Assembly (NCBI GenBank): GCA_020637615.1
Contig: JACKKC010000003.1
Span: forward strand, 62,001-126,000
Length of the DNA: 64,000 nt
DNA from: Rhodovulum sp.
GTDB lineage: Bacteria; Pseudomonadota; Alphaproteobacteria; Rhodobacterales; Rhodobacteraceae
Direction of reading: 5' to 3'
The position numbers and the translations under genes are program-made. Below are positions 16,385 through 23,380 of this stretch, in pieces. A model generated the notes under the pieces. It was not told the origin of the DNA and did not search any database. It worked only from the letters and a program-made list of their open reading frames with translations. Each line of letters starts with the position of its first letter. Within the stretch, counting starts at the first letter, position 1.

Positions 16385-17166
16385 GCTTCGTCCAGCCGCT
16401 TCCGCACCGCCAGCAGATCCGCCCAGGCCGCCCGCTTCAGCTCCGGATTGCGCAGGAGTGCGGCGGGGTGGAACATCGGCATCACCGGAATGCCCCGCCA
16501 TTCCGCCCAATGCCCGCGCAGCCGCGTGATGCCGGTGGTCGTCTCCAGCAGGGTCCGCGCCGCGGAATTTCCGACGGCCACGAGAACCTCCGGAGCGATG
16601 AGCGCGATGTGGCGATGGAGGAACGGCAGCATCATCGCCACCTCGTCCGCCGCCGGATCGCGGTTCTGCGGCGGCCGCCAGGGCAGCACGTTGGTGATAT
16701 AGACCGCCGCCTCCGGCGCCTCGGCCTTGCGCGACAGCCCGATCGCCGCCAGCATCCGGTCGAGCAGCTGCCCCGAGCGCCCCACGAAGGGCAGCCCGGC
16801 GCGATCCTCGTCCCGCCCGGGCGCCTCGCCCACGACCATCACCCGCGCCGCCGGATTTCCGTCGGAGAACACCAGGTTGCGCGCGCCCTTCTTCAGCGCG
16901 CAGCCCTCGAAGGCCGCCATCGCCGCCCGGAGCGCCGCGAGGTCGCCGCAGCCCGCCGCCAGCGCCTCGGTCGTCACTCCCGCCGGAACTTCCGGCGCGG
17001 CCGCCGCGGCCGCCGCCGCCTGCCGCACGGGCGGCTCAGGCCTGGCCGCGGCCTCGAAGCGCGACACCGGCGTCTCGCCGATCGCCTCGTCCGCGCCGAG
17101 CTCAACCTGCCAGGCGAGGGCGGCGCGCAGAACGGCGGCATCGGTCGGGAGGTCGGGCACGCGCAT
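16381..17166 (-). CDS. Uracil-DNA glycosylase, family 4-like, with most Fe-S cysteines missing
   Basis: A 261-residue glycosylase removing uracil from DNA for base-excision repair. Motif A is VMVVGEAPGRDEDRAGLPF (about residues 110-127) and the C-terminal motif is PMFHPAALLRNP. A roughly 60-residue Ala/Pro-rich N-terminal tail precedes the domain. Classic family 4 enzymes hold a [4Fe-4S] cluster with four cysteines. Here only one aligned cysteine remains (C89, in FEGCALKK); the KCRPP position reads PWRPP and the later cysteine position reads MMLPF. The cluster is therefore probably absent. It is the first gene of a two-gene unit with moaB. Confidence 0.85.
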   Translation of the reverse strand: MRVPDLPTDAAVLRAALAWQVELGADEAIGETPVSRFEAAARPEPPVRQAAAAAAAAPEVPAGVTTEALAAGCGDLAALRAAMAAFEGCALKKGARNLVFSDGNPAARVMVVGEAPGRDEDRAGLPFVGRSGQLLDRMLAAIGLSRKAEAPEAAVYITNVLPWRPPQNRDPAADEVAMMLPFLHRHIALIAPEVLVAVGNSAARTLLETTTGITRLRGHWAEWRGIPVMPMFHPAALLRNPELKRAAWADLLAVRKRLDEA

Positions 17167-17370
17167 GAGTCTCCTCCTGGCTGCCCGTCACCCTAGGCAA
17201 TGCGGCCCGCCAAGACCAGATCCCGGCGCGGGCCTTGCCCTGGCCGCTCGCCCCGTGCCATGGACGCCTATTTTCTCGATGTTTCAAAACTTTACGGCGC
17301 ATTCCTCTAGGGGCGAATGAGCCTTGGATCAGGAGCGCCCGCGCAGCCGCGAGGGAAATTGCATCTGGAT

Positions 17371-17566
17371 CTCGTGCTTTCGCCTTCGACCGTCCCGCTA
17401 CAAGACGAGGGCAGCGCCCGACCCGGCGGGTGCGAAGTGCCCGCGTCGTGCCGGAGGCACGCCTTCGGCGTGACGGGGGCGGGGCGGGCGCTGCCCGGCG
17501 GTGCCCGCCGGGCCGGATGGTGACGCCTGGAACGCGCCAAACCTCGCTGGACGAGGTCGAGTTGCC
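17371..17566 (+). repeat. Dispersed intergenic repeat C, copy 1 (with module D)
   Basis: Lies in the 488-base gap between the glycosylase and pyrB, ending 88 bases before pyrB. It shares with 24861-25028 and 47371-47521 a start CTTTC-C-TCGACCGTCCC, a stem arm GGGCAGCGCCC (17408-17418), its partner GGGCGCTGCCC (17485-17495) and a tail GAC-GGGTCG-G-TGCC (17550-17566). Module D occupies the hairpin tip (17444-17475). The rest of the gap (17167-17370) shows no ORF or clear promoter. Confidence 0.78.
17444..17475 (+). repeat. Module D inside repeat C copy 1
   Basis: Identical over 32 bases to module D of repeat C copy 2 (24908-24939). It offers two mutually exclusive hairpins, CGTGCC-GGA-GGCACG and CACGCC-TTC-GGCGTG, which share the CACG in the middle. 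It sits near the centre of the long GGGCAGCGCCC/GGGCGCTGCCC stem. Confidence 0.7.
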
Positions 17567-17654
17567 AAGTGCGATCGCCCCCGCGCAGGCGCGGCGGGAC
17601 CTTGCCGCGCCCGGGGCGGCTGCTATAGAGGCCCCGCACCGACCGGAGGCTCGC

Positions 17655-18611
17655 TTGTTCGCGCATCGCCATCTTCTCGGCATCCAGGGCCTCGACCGGG
17701 CCGCCATCGAGACGGTGCTCGACCTCGCCGAGACCTATGTTGCGATGAACCGCCGCGCGGAGAAGCATTCCCGCGTGCTCGCCGGCCTGACCCAGATCAA
17801 CATGTTCTTCGAGGCCTCGACCCGCACCCAGGCGAGCTTCGAGCTCGCCGGCAAGCGCCTCGGGGCCAATGTGATGAACATGTCGGTGGCCTCGAGCTCG
17901 GTGAAGAAGGGCGAGACGCTGATCGACACCGCCATGACGCTCAACGCCATGCACCCCGACCTGCTGGTGGTGCGGCACCCGGCCTCGGGCGCGGTGAACC
18001 TGCTGGCCGAGAAGGTCAATTGCGCCGTGCTGAACGCCGGCGACGGCCGCCACGAGCACCCGACCCAGGCGCTCCTGGACGCGCTGACCATCCGCCGGCG
18101 CAAGGGGCGGCTCAGCCGGCTGACGGTGGCGATCTGCGGCGACATCGCCCACAGCCGGGTGGCACGGTCGAACATCCTGCTCCTGGGGATCATGGAGAAC
18201 CGCATCCGCCTGATCGGCCCGCCGACGCTGATGCCCGCCGGGGCCGAGCGCATGGGCGTCGAGGTTTTCCAGGATCTGCGCCGCGGGATCGAGGGCGCGG
18301 ACGTGGTGATGATGCTGCGCCTGCAGAAGGAGCGCATGGACGGCGCGCTGATCCCGACGATGCGCGAATACTACCACCGCTTCGGGCTCGACGCCGAGAA
18401 GCTCGCCGCGGCCAGGGAGGACGCCATCGTCATGCATCCGGGGCCGATGAACCGTGGCGTCGAGATCGACGGCCTTCTGGCGGACGACATCAACGTCAGC
18501 GTCATCCAGGAACAGGTGGAGATGGGCGTCGCGGTGCGCATGGCGGCGATGGATCTGCTGGCGCGGAACCTGCGCGGCCGCAACGAGCCGGGCGGAGCGG
18601 CGGCGTGCTGA
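17655..18611 (+). CDS. pyrB: Aspartate carbamoyltransferase catalytic subunit
   Basis: Condenses carbamoyl phosphate with aspartate in pyrimidine synthesis. The 318 residues show the carbamoyl-phosphate motif FFEASTRTQASFE, the AGDGRHEHPTQALLDALTI loop, the mobile SSVKKGE loop and HPGPMNRGVEI. I chose a TTG start because GGAGG lies exactly five bases upstream and the protein then begins LFAHRHLLGI, matching the normal PyrB N-terminus. An in-frame ATG further upstream lies inside repeat C. It is the first gene of pyrB-pyrC'-plsY. No pyrI regulatory subunit is present; activity probably depends on the inactive dihydroorotase partner next to it. Confidence 0.93.
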   Translation: MFAHRHLLGIQGLDRAAIETVLDLAETYVAMNRRAEKHSRVLAGLTQINMFFEASTRTQASFELAGKRLGANVMNMSVASSSVKKGETLIDTAMTLNAMHPDLLVVRHPASGAVNLLAEKVNCAVLNAGDGRHEHPTQALLDALTIRRRKGRLSRLTVAICGDIAHSRVARSNILLLGIMENRIRLIGPPTLMPAGAERMGVEVFQDLRRGIEGADVVMMLRLQKERMDGALIPTMREYYHRFGLDAEKLAAAREDAIVMHPGPMNRGVEIDGLLADDINVSVIQEQVEMGVAVRMAAMDLLARNLRGRNEPGGAAAC

Positions 18612-19867
18612 CCCTGGCCAACGCCCGGCTGGTCGATCCCGAGGGCGACCGGATCCTCGACGGCGGGCTGGTGATCGAGGGCGGCCGGATCGCGGAGGTC
18701 TTCGAGGGCGCGCGCGGAGGGCTCGACTGCGGCGGGCGCTGCCTCGCACCGGGCATCGTCGACATCGGCGTCAAGGTCGGGGAGCCGGGCGAGCGGCACA
18801 AGGAGAGCTTCCGCACCGCCGGTGCCGCTGCCGCCGCAGGGGGCGTCACCACGATGGTGACCCGGCCCGACACCCTGCCCGCGATCGACACGCCCGAAGC
18901 GCTGGAATTCCAGCAGCGCCGGGCGGTGGGGACGAGCCCGGTCAACGTGCTGCCGATGGCGGCGCTGACCAAGGGCCGCGACGGCCGCGAGATGACCGAG
19001 ATCGGGTTCCTGATGGACGCGGGCGCGGTGGCCTTCACCGACACGCGCGCCGTGGCGGATACCCGGGTGTTCCAGCGCTGCCTCTCCTATGCCGCCGGGC
19101 TCGGGGCGCTGGTGGTCGGGCATCCGCAGGAGCCGCGGCTGAGTGCCGGCGCCTGCATGACCACCGGCCTCTACGCCAGCATGCTCGGGCTGCCGGACGT
19201 GCCGCCGGTGGCCGAGCGCATCGGGCTCGAGCGGGACCTGGCGCTCGCCGAGATCACCGGCGCGCGCTACCACGCCGACCAGATCTCGGCGGCCGCGGCG
19301 CTGCCGGCGCTCGCGCGGGCGAAGCGCGCGGGGCTTCGGGTGACGGCCGGCGTGTCGATCCATCACCTGACCCTCAACGAGCTCGACATCGGGGATTACC
19401 GCACCTTCTTCAAGCTCACCCCGCCGCTGCGCTCGGAAGACGACCGGGTGGCGATGGTCGAGGCCCTCGCCGAGGGGCTGATCGACGTGGTGGGCTCCTT
19501 CCACACGCCCCAGGACGAGGAGGAGAAGCGCCTGCCCTTCGAGGAGGCGGCCTCCGGCGCGGTCGGGCTCGAGACCCTGCTGCCGGCGGCGATGCAGCTC
19601 CACCACGCCGGCCACCTGACGCTCCCCGCGCTCTGGCGGGCGCTCGCGCTCAATCCCGCGCGGCTGCTCGGGCTCGATGCGGGCCGCCTCGCCCCCGGCG
19701 CCCCGGCCGATCTCGTGCTCTTCGACCCCGACACGCCCTTCGTGCTCGACCGCGCGACCCTGCGCTCGAAGTCCAAGAACACGCCCTACGACCTGCGCCG
19801 CCTGCAGGGCCGCGTGCTGGCCACCTGGGTCGGCGGCCGCGAGGTCTACCGGAGGGAGGCGCCCTGA
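18605..19867 (+). CDS. Dihydroorotase-like protein with degenerate metal site (PyrC'/PyrX type)
   Basis: A 420-residue amidohydrolase-fold protein homologous to dihydroorotase. The zinc-binding D-x-H-x-H after strand 1 is replaced by DIGVK (residues 53-57), and the usual TDHAPH reads GSFHTPQ. The metal centre is therefore probably lost and the protein likely cannot cyclise carbamoyl-aspartate. In Pseudomonas such a PyrC' is a required structural partner of PyrB, and the seven-base overlap with pyrB supports that role here. The start is GTG at the overlap. A catalytic pyrC would be elsewhere in the genome. Confidence 0.85.
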   Translation: MLTLANARLVDPEGDRILDGGLVIEGGRIAEVFEGARGGLDCGGRCLAPGIVDIGVKVGEPGERHKESFRTAGAAAAAGGVTTMVTRPDTLPAIDTPEALEFQQRRAVGTSPVNVLPMAALTKGRDGREMTEIGFLMDAGAVAFTDTRAVADTRVFQRCLSYAAGLGALVVGHPQEPRLSAGACMTTGLYASMLGLPDVPPVAERIGLERDLALAEITGARYHADQISAAAALPALARAKRAGLRVTAGVSIHHLTLNELDIGDYRTFFKLTPPLRSEDDRVAMVEALAEGLIDVVGSFHTPQDEEEKRLPFEEAASGAVGLETLLPAAMQLHHAGHLTLPALWRALALNPARLLGLDAGRLAPGAPADLVLFDPDTPFVLDRATLRSKSKNTPYDLRRLQGRVLATWVGGREVYRREAP

Positions 19868-20448
19868 TGCTCGTCGCGACGTTCCTGCTCGCCTATCTGC
19901 TCGGCTCGATCCCCTTCGGCCTGGTGATCACCCGCGGGCTGGGGCTGGGCGACCTGCGCGCCATCGGCTCGGGCAACATCGGCGCCACCAACGTGCTCAG
20001 GACCGGCAACAAGGGCGCCGCCGCGGCGACGCTCCTGCTCGATGCCGGCAAGGGTGCGGTCGCGGTGCTGCTCGCGCGGCATTTCGCCGGCGAGACGGCG
20101 GCGATGGTCGCCGGCTTCGCGGCCTTCCTCGGCCATCTCTTTCCCGTCTGGCTGCGCTTCAAGGGCGGCAAGGGGGTCGCGACCTATCTCGGCATCATGC
20201 TGGCGCTCGCCTGGCCGGTGGGCCTCGCCGCCTGCGGCACCTGGCTCGCGACGGCACTGGTGCTGCGCTATTCCTCGCTGGCGGCCCTGGTCGCCACCGC
20301 CGCGGTCCCGTTCTGGCTCGCCCTGCTCGGGCCGAGCGCGGCGATCCCGCTCGCCATCGCCCTGGCGGCCCTGGTCTGGCTGCGCCACCGCGCGAACATC
20401 GCCCGGCTGCGCAGCGGATCGGAGCCGAAGATCGGCGGCAGGTCCTGA
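19867..20448 (+). CDS. plsY: Glycerol-3-phosphate acyltransferase PlsY
   Basis: Integral membrane enzyme (193 aa) that transfers acyl groups from acyl-phosphate to glycerol-3-phosphate, the first step of phospholipid synthesis. The three conserved motifs are present: GSIPFGLVITRG, SGNIGATNVLRTGNKG and GHLFPVWLRFKGGKGVAT. About five to six membrane helices are visible. The ATG overlaps the preceding stop by one base (TGATG), so it is translated with the pyr genes. A hairpin follows the stop. Confidence 0.93.
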   Translation: MLVATFLLAYLLGSIPFGLVITRGLGLGDLRAIGSGNIGATNVLRTGNKGAAAATLLLDAGKGAVAVLLARHFAGETAAMVAGFAAFLGHLFPVWLRFKGGKGVATYLGIMLALAWPVGLAACGTWLATALVLRYSSLAALVATAAVPFWLALLGPSAAIPLAIALAALVWLRHRANIARLRSGSEPKIGGRS

Positions 20449-20466
20449 GGGCGGTTGACGCCGCCC
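20449..20466 (+). terminator. Possible hairpin terminator after plsY
   Basis: GGGCGG pairs with CCGCCC across a TTGACG loop, starting directly after the plsY stop. It could end the pyrB-pyrC'-plsY transcript or weaken read-through into the permease gene 58 bases further on. There is no T-tract. Confidence 0.4.
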
Positions 20467-20506
20467 CGCGATCTGCAACCTTGGCCCGCAGGCCGGGGGC
20501 AGGCGC

Positions 20507-22378
20507 TTGGACATCGACCAGACACTCATTCTCGCGATCCTCGCCGGCACCGTCGCGCTCTTCGCCTGGGGCCGCTGGCGCCACGACGTGGTGGCGCTCG
20601 CCGCCCTGATCGCCAGCGTGCTGGCGGGGCTCGTGCCGAGCGATGCCGCCTTCGCCGGCTTCGGCCACCCGGCGGTGATCACCGTCGCGGGGGTGCTGGT
20701 GCTCAGCCGCGGCCTGCAGAGCTCGGGCGCGGTCGACGTGCTGGCGCGCCGGGTGCTGCCTTCCGCGGCGACGCCGGTGACCAGCATCGTCATCCTCACC
20801 GCGCTCGCGGCGGGGCTTTCGGCCTTCATGAACAACGTCGGCGCACTGGCGCTGCTCATGCCCGTGGCGATCCAGGCCTCGGCACGGCAGGACCTGCCGC
20901 CGGGACAGCTGCTCATGCCGCTCGCCTTCGGCTCGATCCTCGGCGGCATGACAACGCTGATCGGCACGCCGCCGAACCTCATCGTCTCCGGCTACCGCCG
21001 CGACACGCTCGGCGCGGGCTACGGCATGTTCGATTTCACGCCGGTCGGGCTCGCCATCGCCGTGGCGGGCGTCGCCTTCATCGCGCTCATCGGCTGGCGG
21101 CTGGTGCCGGCGCGCAAGCGGGCCGGTACCGAGGGCTTCGAATCGGGCGCCTATTTCACCGAAGCCCGCGTCCCCGAGGGCGCCAAGGCGGTGGGCATGT
21201 CGGTGCGCGCGGTCGAGGATGCGGTGCGCGACGCCAATGTGCAGGTCCTGGGGCTCGTGCGCCGGGAGGTCCGCCTGCGCGCCCCGCGCCCGGCGCTCGC
21301 CATCCGGGAAGGCGACATCCTGGTGCTCGAGGCCGAGCCCGACGGGCTCTCGGATGCGCTCGGCACGCTCGGCCTCGAGCTGGCCGAAGCCATCGCGGCC
21401 CCGGAGGCCGCCAGGGAGGGGGAGCCGCCCGCCGACGACCGGAAGGAGGCCGAGGCCGAGGGTCAGCCGGGCGAAGCCACCGATGCCAAGGCGAAGGCCG
21501 AGCGATCCGCCGGCGACGAGGAGGACATCCGCCTTCTGGAATTCGTGGTCGCCCCGAACGCCGCGATCATCGGCCGCACCGCCCAGGGCATCAACCTGCG
21601 GCTGCGCTATCACGTCAACCTGCTCGCGATCTCCCATGAGGGCACGCGCCGGGTCGGCCGGCTGCGCACCACGCCCATCGAGGCGGGCGACGTGCTGCTG
21701 GTCCAGGGCCCGGCCGAGGCGGCGGCCGAGTTCGCCGCCGATTTCGGCTGCCTTCCGCTGGCGACGCGGGATCTGCGGCTGCCGGACCGCCGGCAGGCGC
21801 TGCTGGCCTCCGGGATCCTGCTCGCGGCGGTCGCCGCGGCGGCGAGCGGCGCGGTTTCGGCACCCGTCGCCTTCATGGCCGGGGTGCTGGCGGCGATGGT
21901 GACCCGGGTGGTGCCGCCGCGGGAGGCCTACGAGGCGATCGACTGGTCGGTGATCGTGCTGCTGGCCTGCCTGCTGCCCGTCGCCGGCGCCATGCTGACC
22001 ACCGGCGCGGCGGAGGTCGTCGCGCGCTTCCTTGTCGAGAACGTCGCCCGGAGCGCGCCGATCCCGGCCCTGGTGCTGGTCCTGCTGGTGACGATGACGC
22101 TCTCGGACGTGATGAACAACGCCGCCACCGTGGCGGTGATGGCGCCGATCGCCTATGGCGCGGCGCGCGCCCTCGAGGCCAATGCCGATGCCTTCTTCAT
22201 GGCCGTGGCGATCGGTGGCTCCTGCGCCTTCCTCACGCCGATCGGCCACCAGAACAACACGCTGATCCTCGGCCCCGGCGGCTTCCGCTTCGGCGATTAC
22301 TGGCGGCTCGGCCTGCCGATCGAGGTCCTCGTCACGCTCGTCGGCATCCCGATGATCCTGCTGGTCTGGGGGCTCTGA
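20507..22378 (+). CDS. SLC13/ArsB-NhaD family permease with RCK_C domains
   Basis: A 623-residue transporter of the SLC13/DASS-ArsB superfamily. N-terminal helices include the AFMNNVGALALLMPVAI and GGMTTLIGTPPNLIVSG motifs; the second half repeats them (LSDVMNNAATVAVMAPIA and FLTPIGHQNNTLILGPGG). Two TrkA-C/RCK_C regulatory segments (about 215-295 and 340-410) are separated by a charged Glu/Lys/Ala-rich linker (about 300-340). Such proteins carry sulfate, dicarboxylates or other anions with sodium; I cannot assign the substrate. The start is TTG with a purine-rich GGGGGCAGG upstream; no good ATG fits. Confidence 0.85.
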   Translation: MDIDQTLILAILAGTVALFAWGRWRHDVVALAALIASVLAGLVPSDAAFAGFGHPAVITVAGVLVLSRGLQSSGAVDVLARRVLPSAATPVTSIVILTALAAGLSAFMNNVGALALLMPVAIQASARQDLPPGQLLMPLAFGSILGGMTTLIGTPPNLIVSGYRRDTLGAGYGMFDFTPVGLAIAVAGVAFIALIGWRLVPARKRAGTEGFESGAYFTEARVPEGAKAVGMSVRAVEDAVRDANVQVLGLVRREVRLRAPRPALAIREGDILVLEAEPDGLSDALGTLGLELAEAIAAPEAAREGEPPADDRKEAEAEGQPGEATDAKAKAERSAGDEEDIRLLEFVVAPNAAIIGRTAQGINLRLRYHVNLLAISHEGTRRVGRLRTTPIEAGDVLLVQGPAEAAAEFAADFGCLPLATRDLRLPDRRQALLASGILLAAVAAAASGAVSAPVAFMAGVLAAMVTRVVPPREAYEAIDWSVIVLLACLLPVAGAMLTTGAAEVVARFLVENVARSAPIPALVLVLLVTMTLSDVMNNAATVAVMAPIAYGAARALEANADAFFMAVAIGGSCAFLTPIGHQNNTLILGPGGFRFGDYWRLGLPIEVLVTLVGIPMILLVWGL

Positions 22379-22512
22379 GCCGGGCGGAAGATCCGCCGGA
22401 GGAGATCGCGCAAGGATGCGGCGCGAAGCCCGCGCGCGCGGTCGAGATAGAAATCGGCGTCGATGCTGCCCTCCCGGCGCCGCCGAATGGCGGGATCCCT
22501 TGCGTCGAACAT
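22297..22512 (-). CDS. Small basic hypothetical protein (71 aa)
   Basis: A 71-residue Arg-rich ORF beginning MFDARDPAIRRRREGSIDAD, followed by FYLDRARGLRAASLRDLLRRIF. The central amphipathic helix resembles short alphaproteobacterial proteins of the type '(D)-YL-RA--LR--AL-D--R'. A GGAGAG ribosome site lies seven bases before the ATG, which favours it being real. Its 3' end overlaps the last 82 bases of the permease gene on the opposite strand, which is unusual here. The function is unknown. Confidence 0.5.
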   Translation of the reverse strand: MFDARDPAIRRRREGSIDADFYLDRARGLRAASLRDLLRRIFRPAQSPQTSRIIGMPTSVTRTSIGRPSRQ

Positions 22513-22728
22513 GATGCGGCTCTCCGTTTGCTCCGGAAGAGAGCCTGCCGGGATCCGCGGGGCCGCGCTTGAGGATTGCCCCGGGAAAGCATGGGGGAAG
22601 CGTGGTGACTGCGCATCTGGCCGACCCGCCGGCCGTCGCAGGAGCGGATCTTCCGTTTCGAGCGCCACCGCGGCTTGGACGATTGCCGATGCGCTGCATT
22701 CGGCATCCAGCTGAACCGATCGGCCAAG

Positions 22729-22935
22729 GGCACCTCGAACCGGCACAAGCGAGGCACTGGCTCGCGCCGGTCCGTCGGCCGCAGCGCGCGAGTGTGGAGG
22801 TCGAGGGGGCGGGTTTCACCATCGCTGGACAAGCCGGCGCGCCTGCCCGGCAGGTGCGCCGGATATGTCACATGCCAAATCCGCGAAACGAACGCGCCGC
22901 CCCCACGGGGGACGGCCATCCGTTTGAAGCAATCA
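22729..22935 (+). repeat. Dispersed intergenic repeat B, copy 2
   Basis: Lies in the 436-base gap between two small genes. It aligns with the reverse complement of 12688-12959. Here the internal hairpin GCGCCTGCC/GGCAGG-GCGC is closed by a single base, whereas copy 1 carries module D at that point. It keeps the CACCTCGAACCGG start, the AAGCGAGGCACTG core, the TGTCACATGCCAAATCCGCG block and the GAAGCAATCACCCG end. No coding gene was seen in the gap outside the flanking small ORFs. Confidence 0.75.
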
Positions 22936-22948
22936 CCCGGAGACCGTA

Positions 22949-23176
22949 TCAGTAGCCGTAGCGGGCGTAGACCCTGGCGCGGATGCTCGGGGCGTCGGCG
23001 CGGTATTTCTGCCAGAGATCGCGGGCCGGCGTCCGGCCGCGGCAGACCACGTCGCGCAGCGCCACGAGGAAATTCTGGTCGTCTTCAGCCGGATCGCGGT
23101 CGGAGATCAGATCGAGAACGGCCGAACGGATCGAGGAAGGGGAACGATCGTCGGAGGAAAGCGTATCGCGGGGCAT
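22949..23176 (-). CDS. Small protein resembling the C-terminal tail of glutamate-cysteine ligase (75 aa)
   Basis: A 75-residue ORF whose last 44 residues align without gaps to the end of GshA encoded 200 bases upstream on the same strand. Both read D-x-x-x-FL-x-AL near the start of the match, then V-x-x-G-x-T, then L-x-x-KYR, and end R-x-YA-x-x-x-Y at the very C-terminus. I count about 16 identities in 44. GGAG lies seven bases before the chosen ATG (MPRDTLSSDD). None of the catalytic part of GshA is present, so it is a separate small protein or a decayed duplicate. The function is unknown. Confidence 0.6.
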   Translation of the reverse strand: MPRDTLSSDDRSPSSIRSAVLDLISDRDPAEDDQNFLVALRDVVCRGRTPARDLWQKYRADAPSIRARVYARYGY

Positions 23177-23380
23177 GGCGAAGCTCCATTGTCGATGGAG
23201 CCACAATACCTTGCAAGCCGTTACGAAACCGTGAGCCGCCCGTCAATCACCTGTCAATAACCGGGGCCGCCACGCGATCCCGGGCGCCTTGCGGCAGGGC
23301 GAAGCCAACCGCCCGCTCGACGACCCGCCGGCCGGAAACGGGATCGCCACCCGTCGCGCTCGGCCCCGCCCGTCCGGAGT

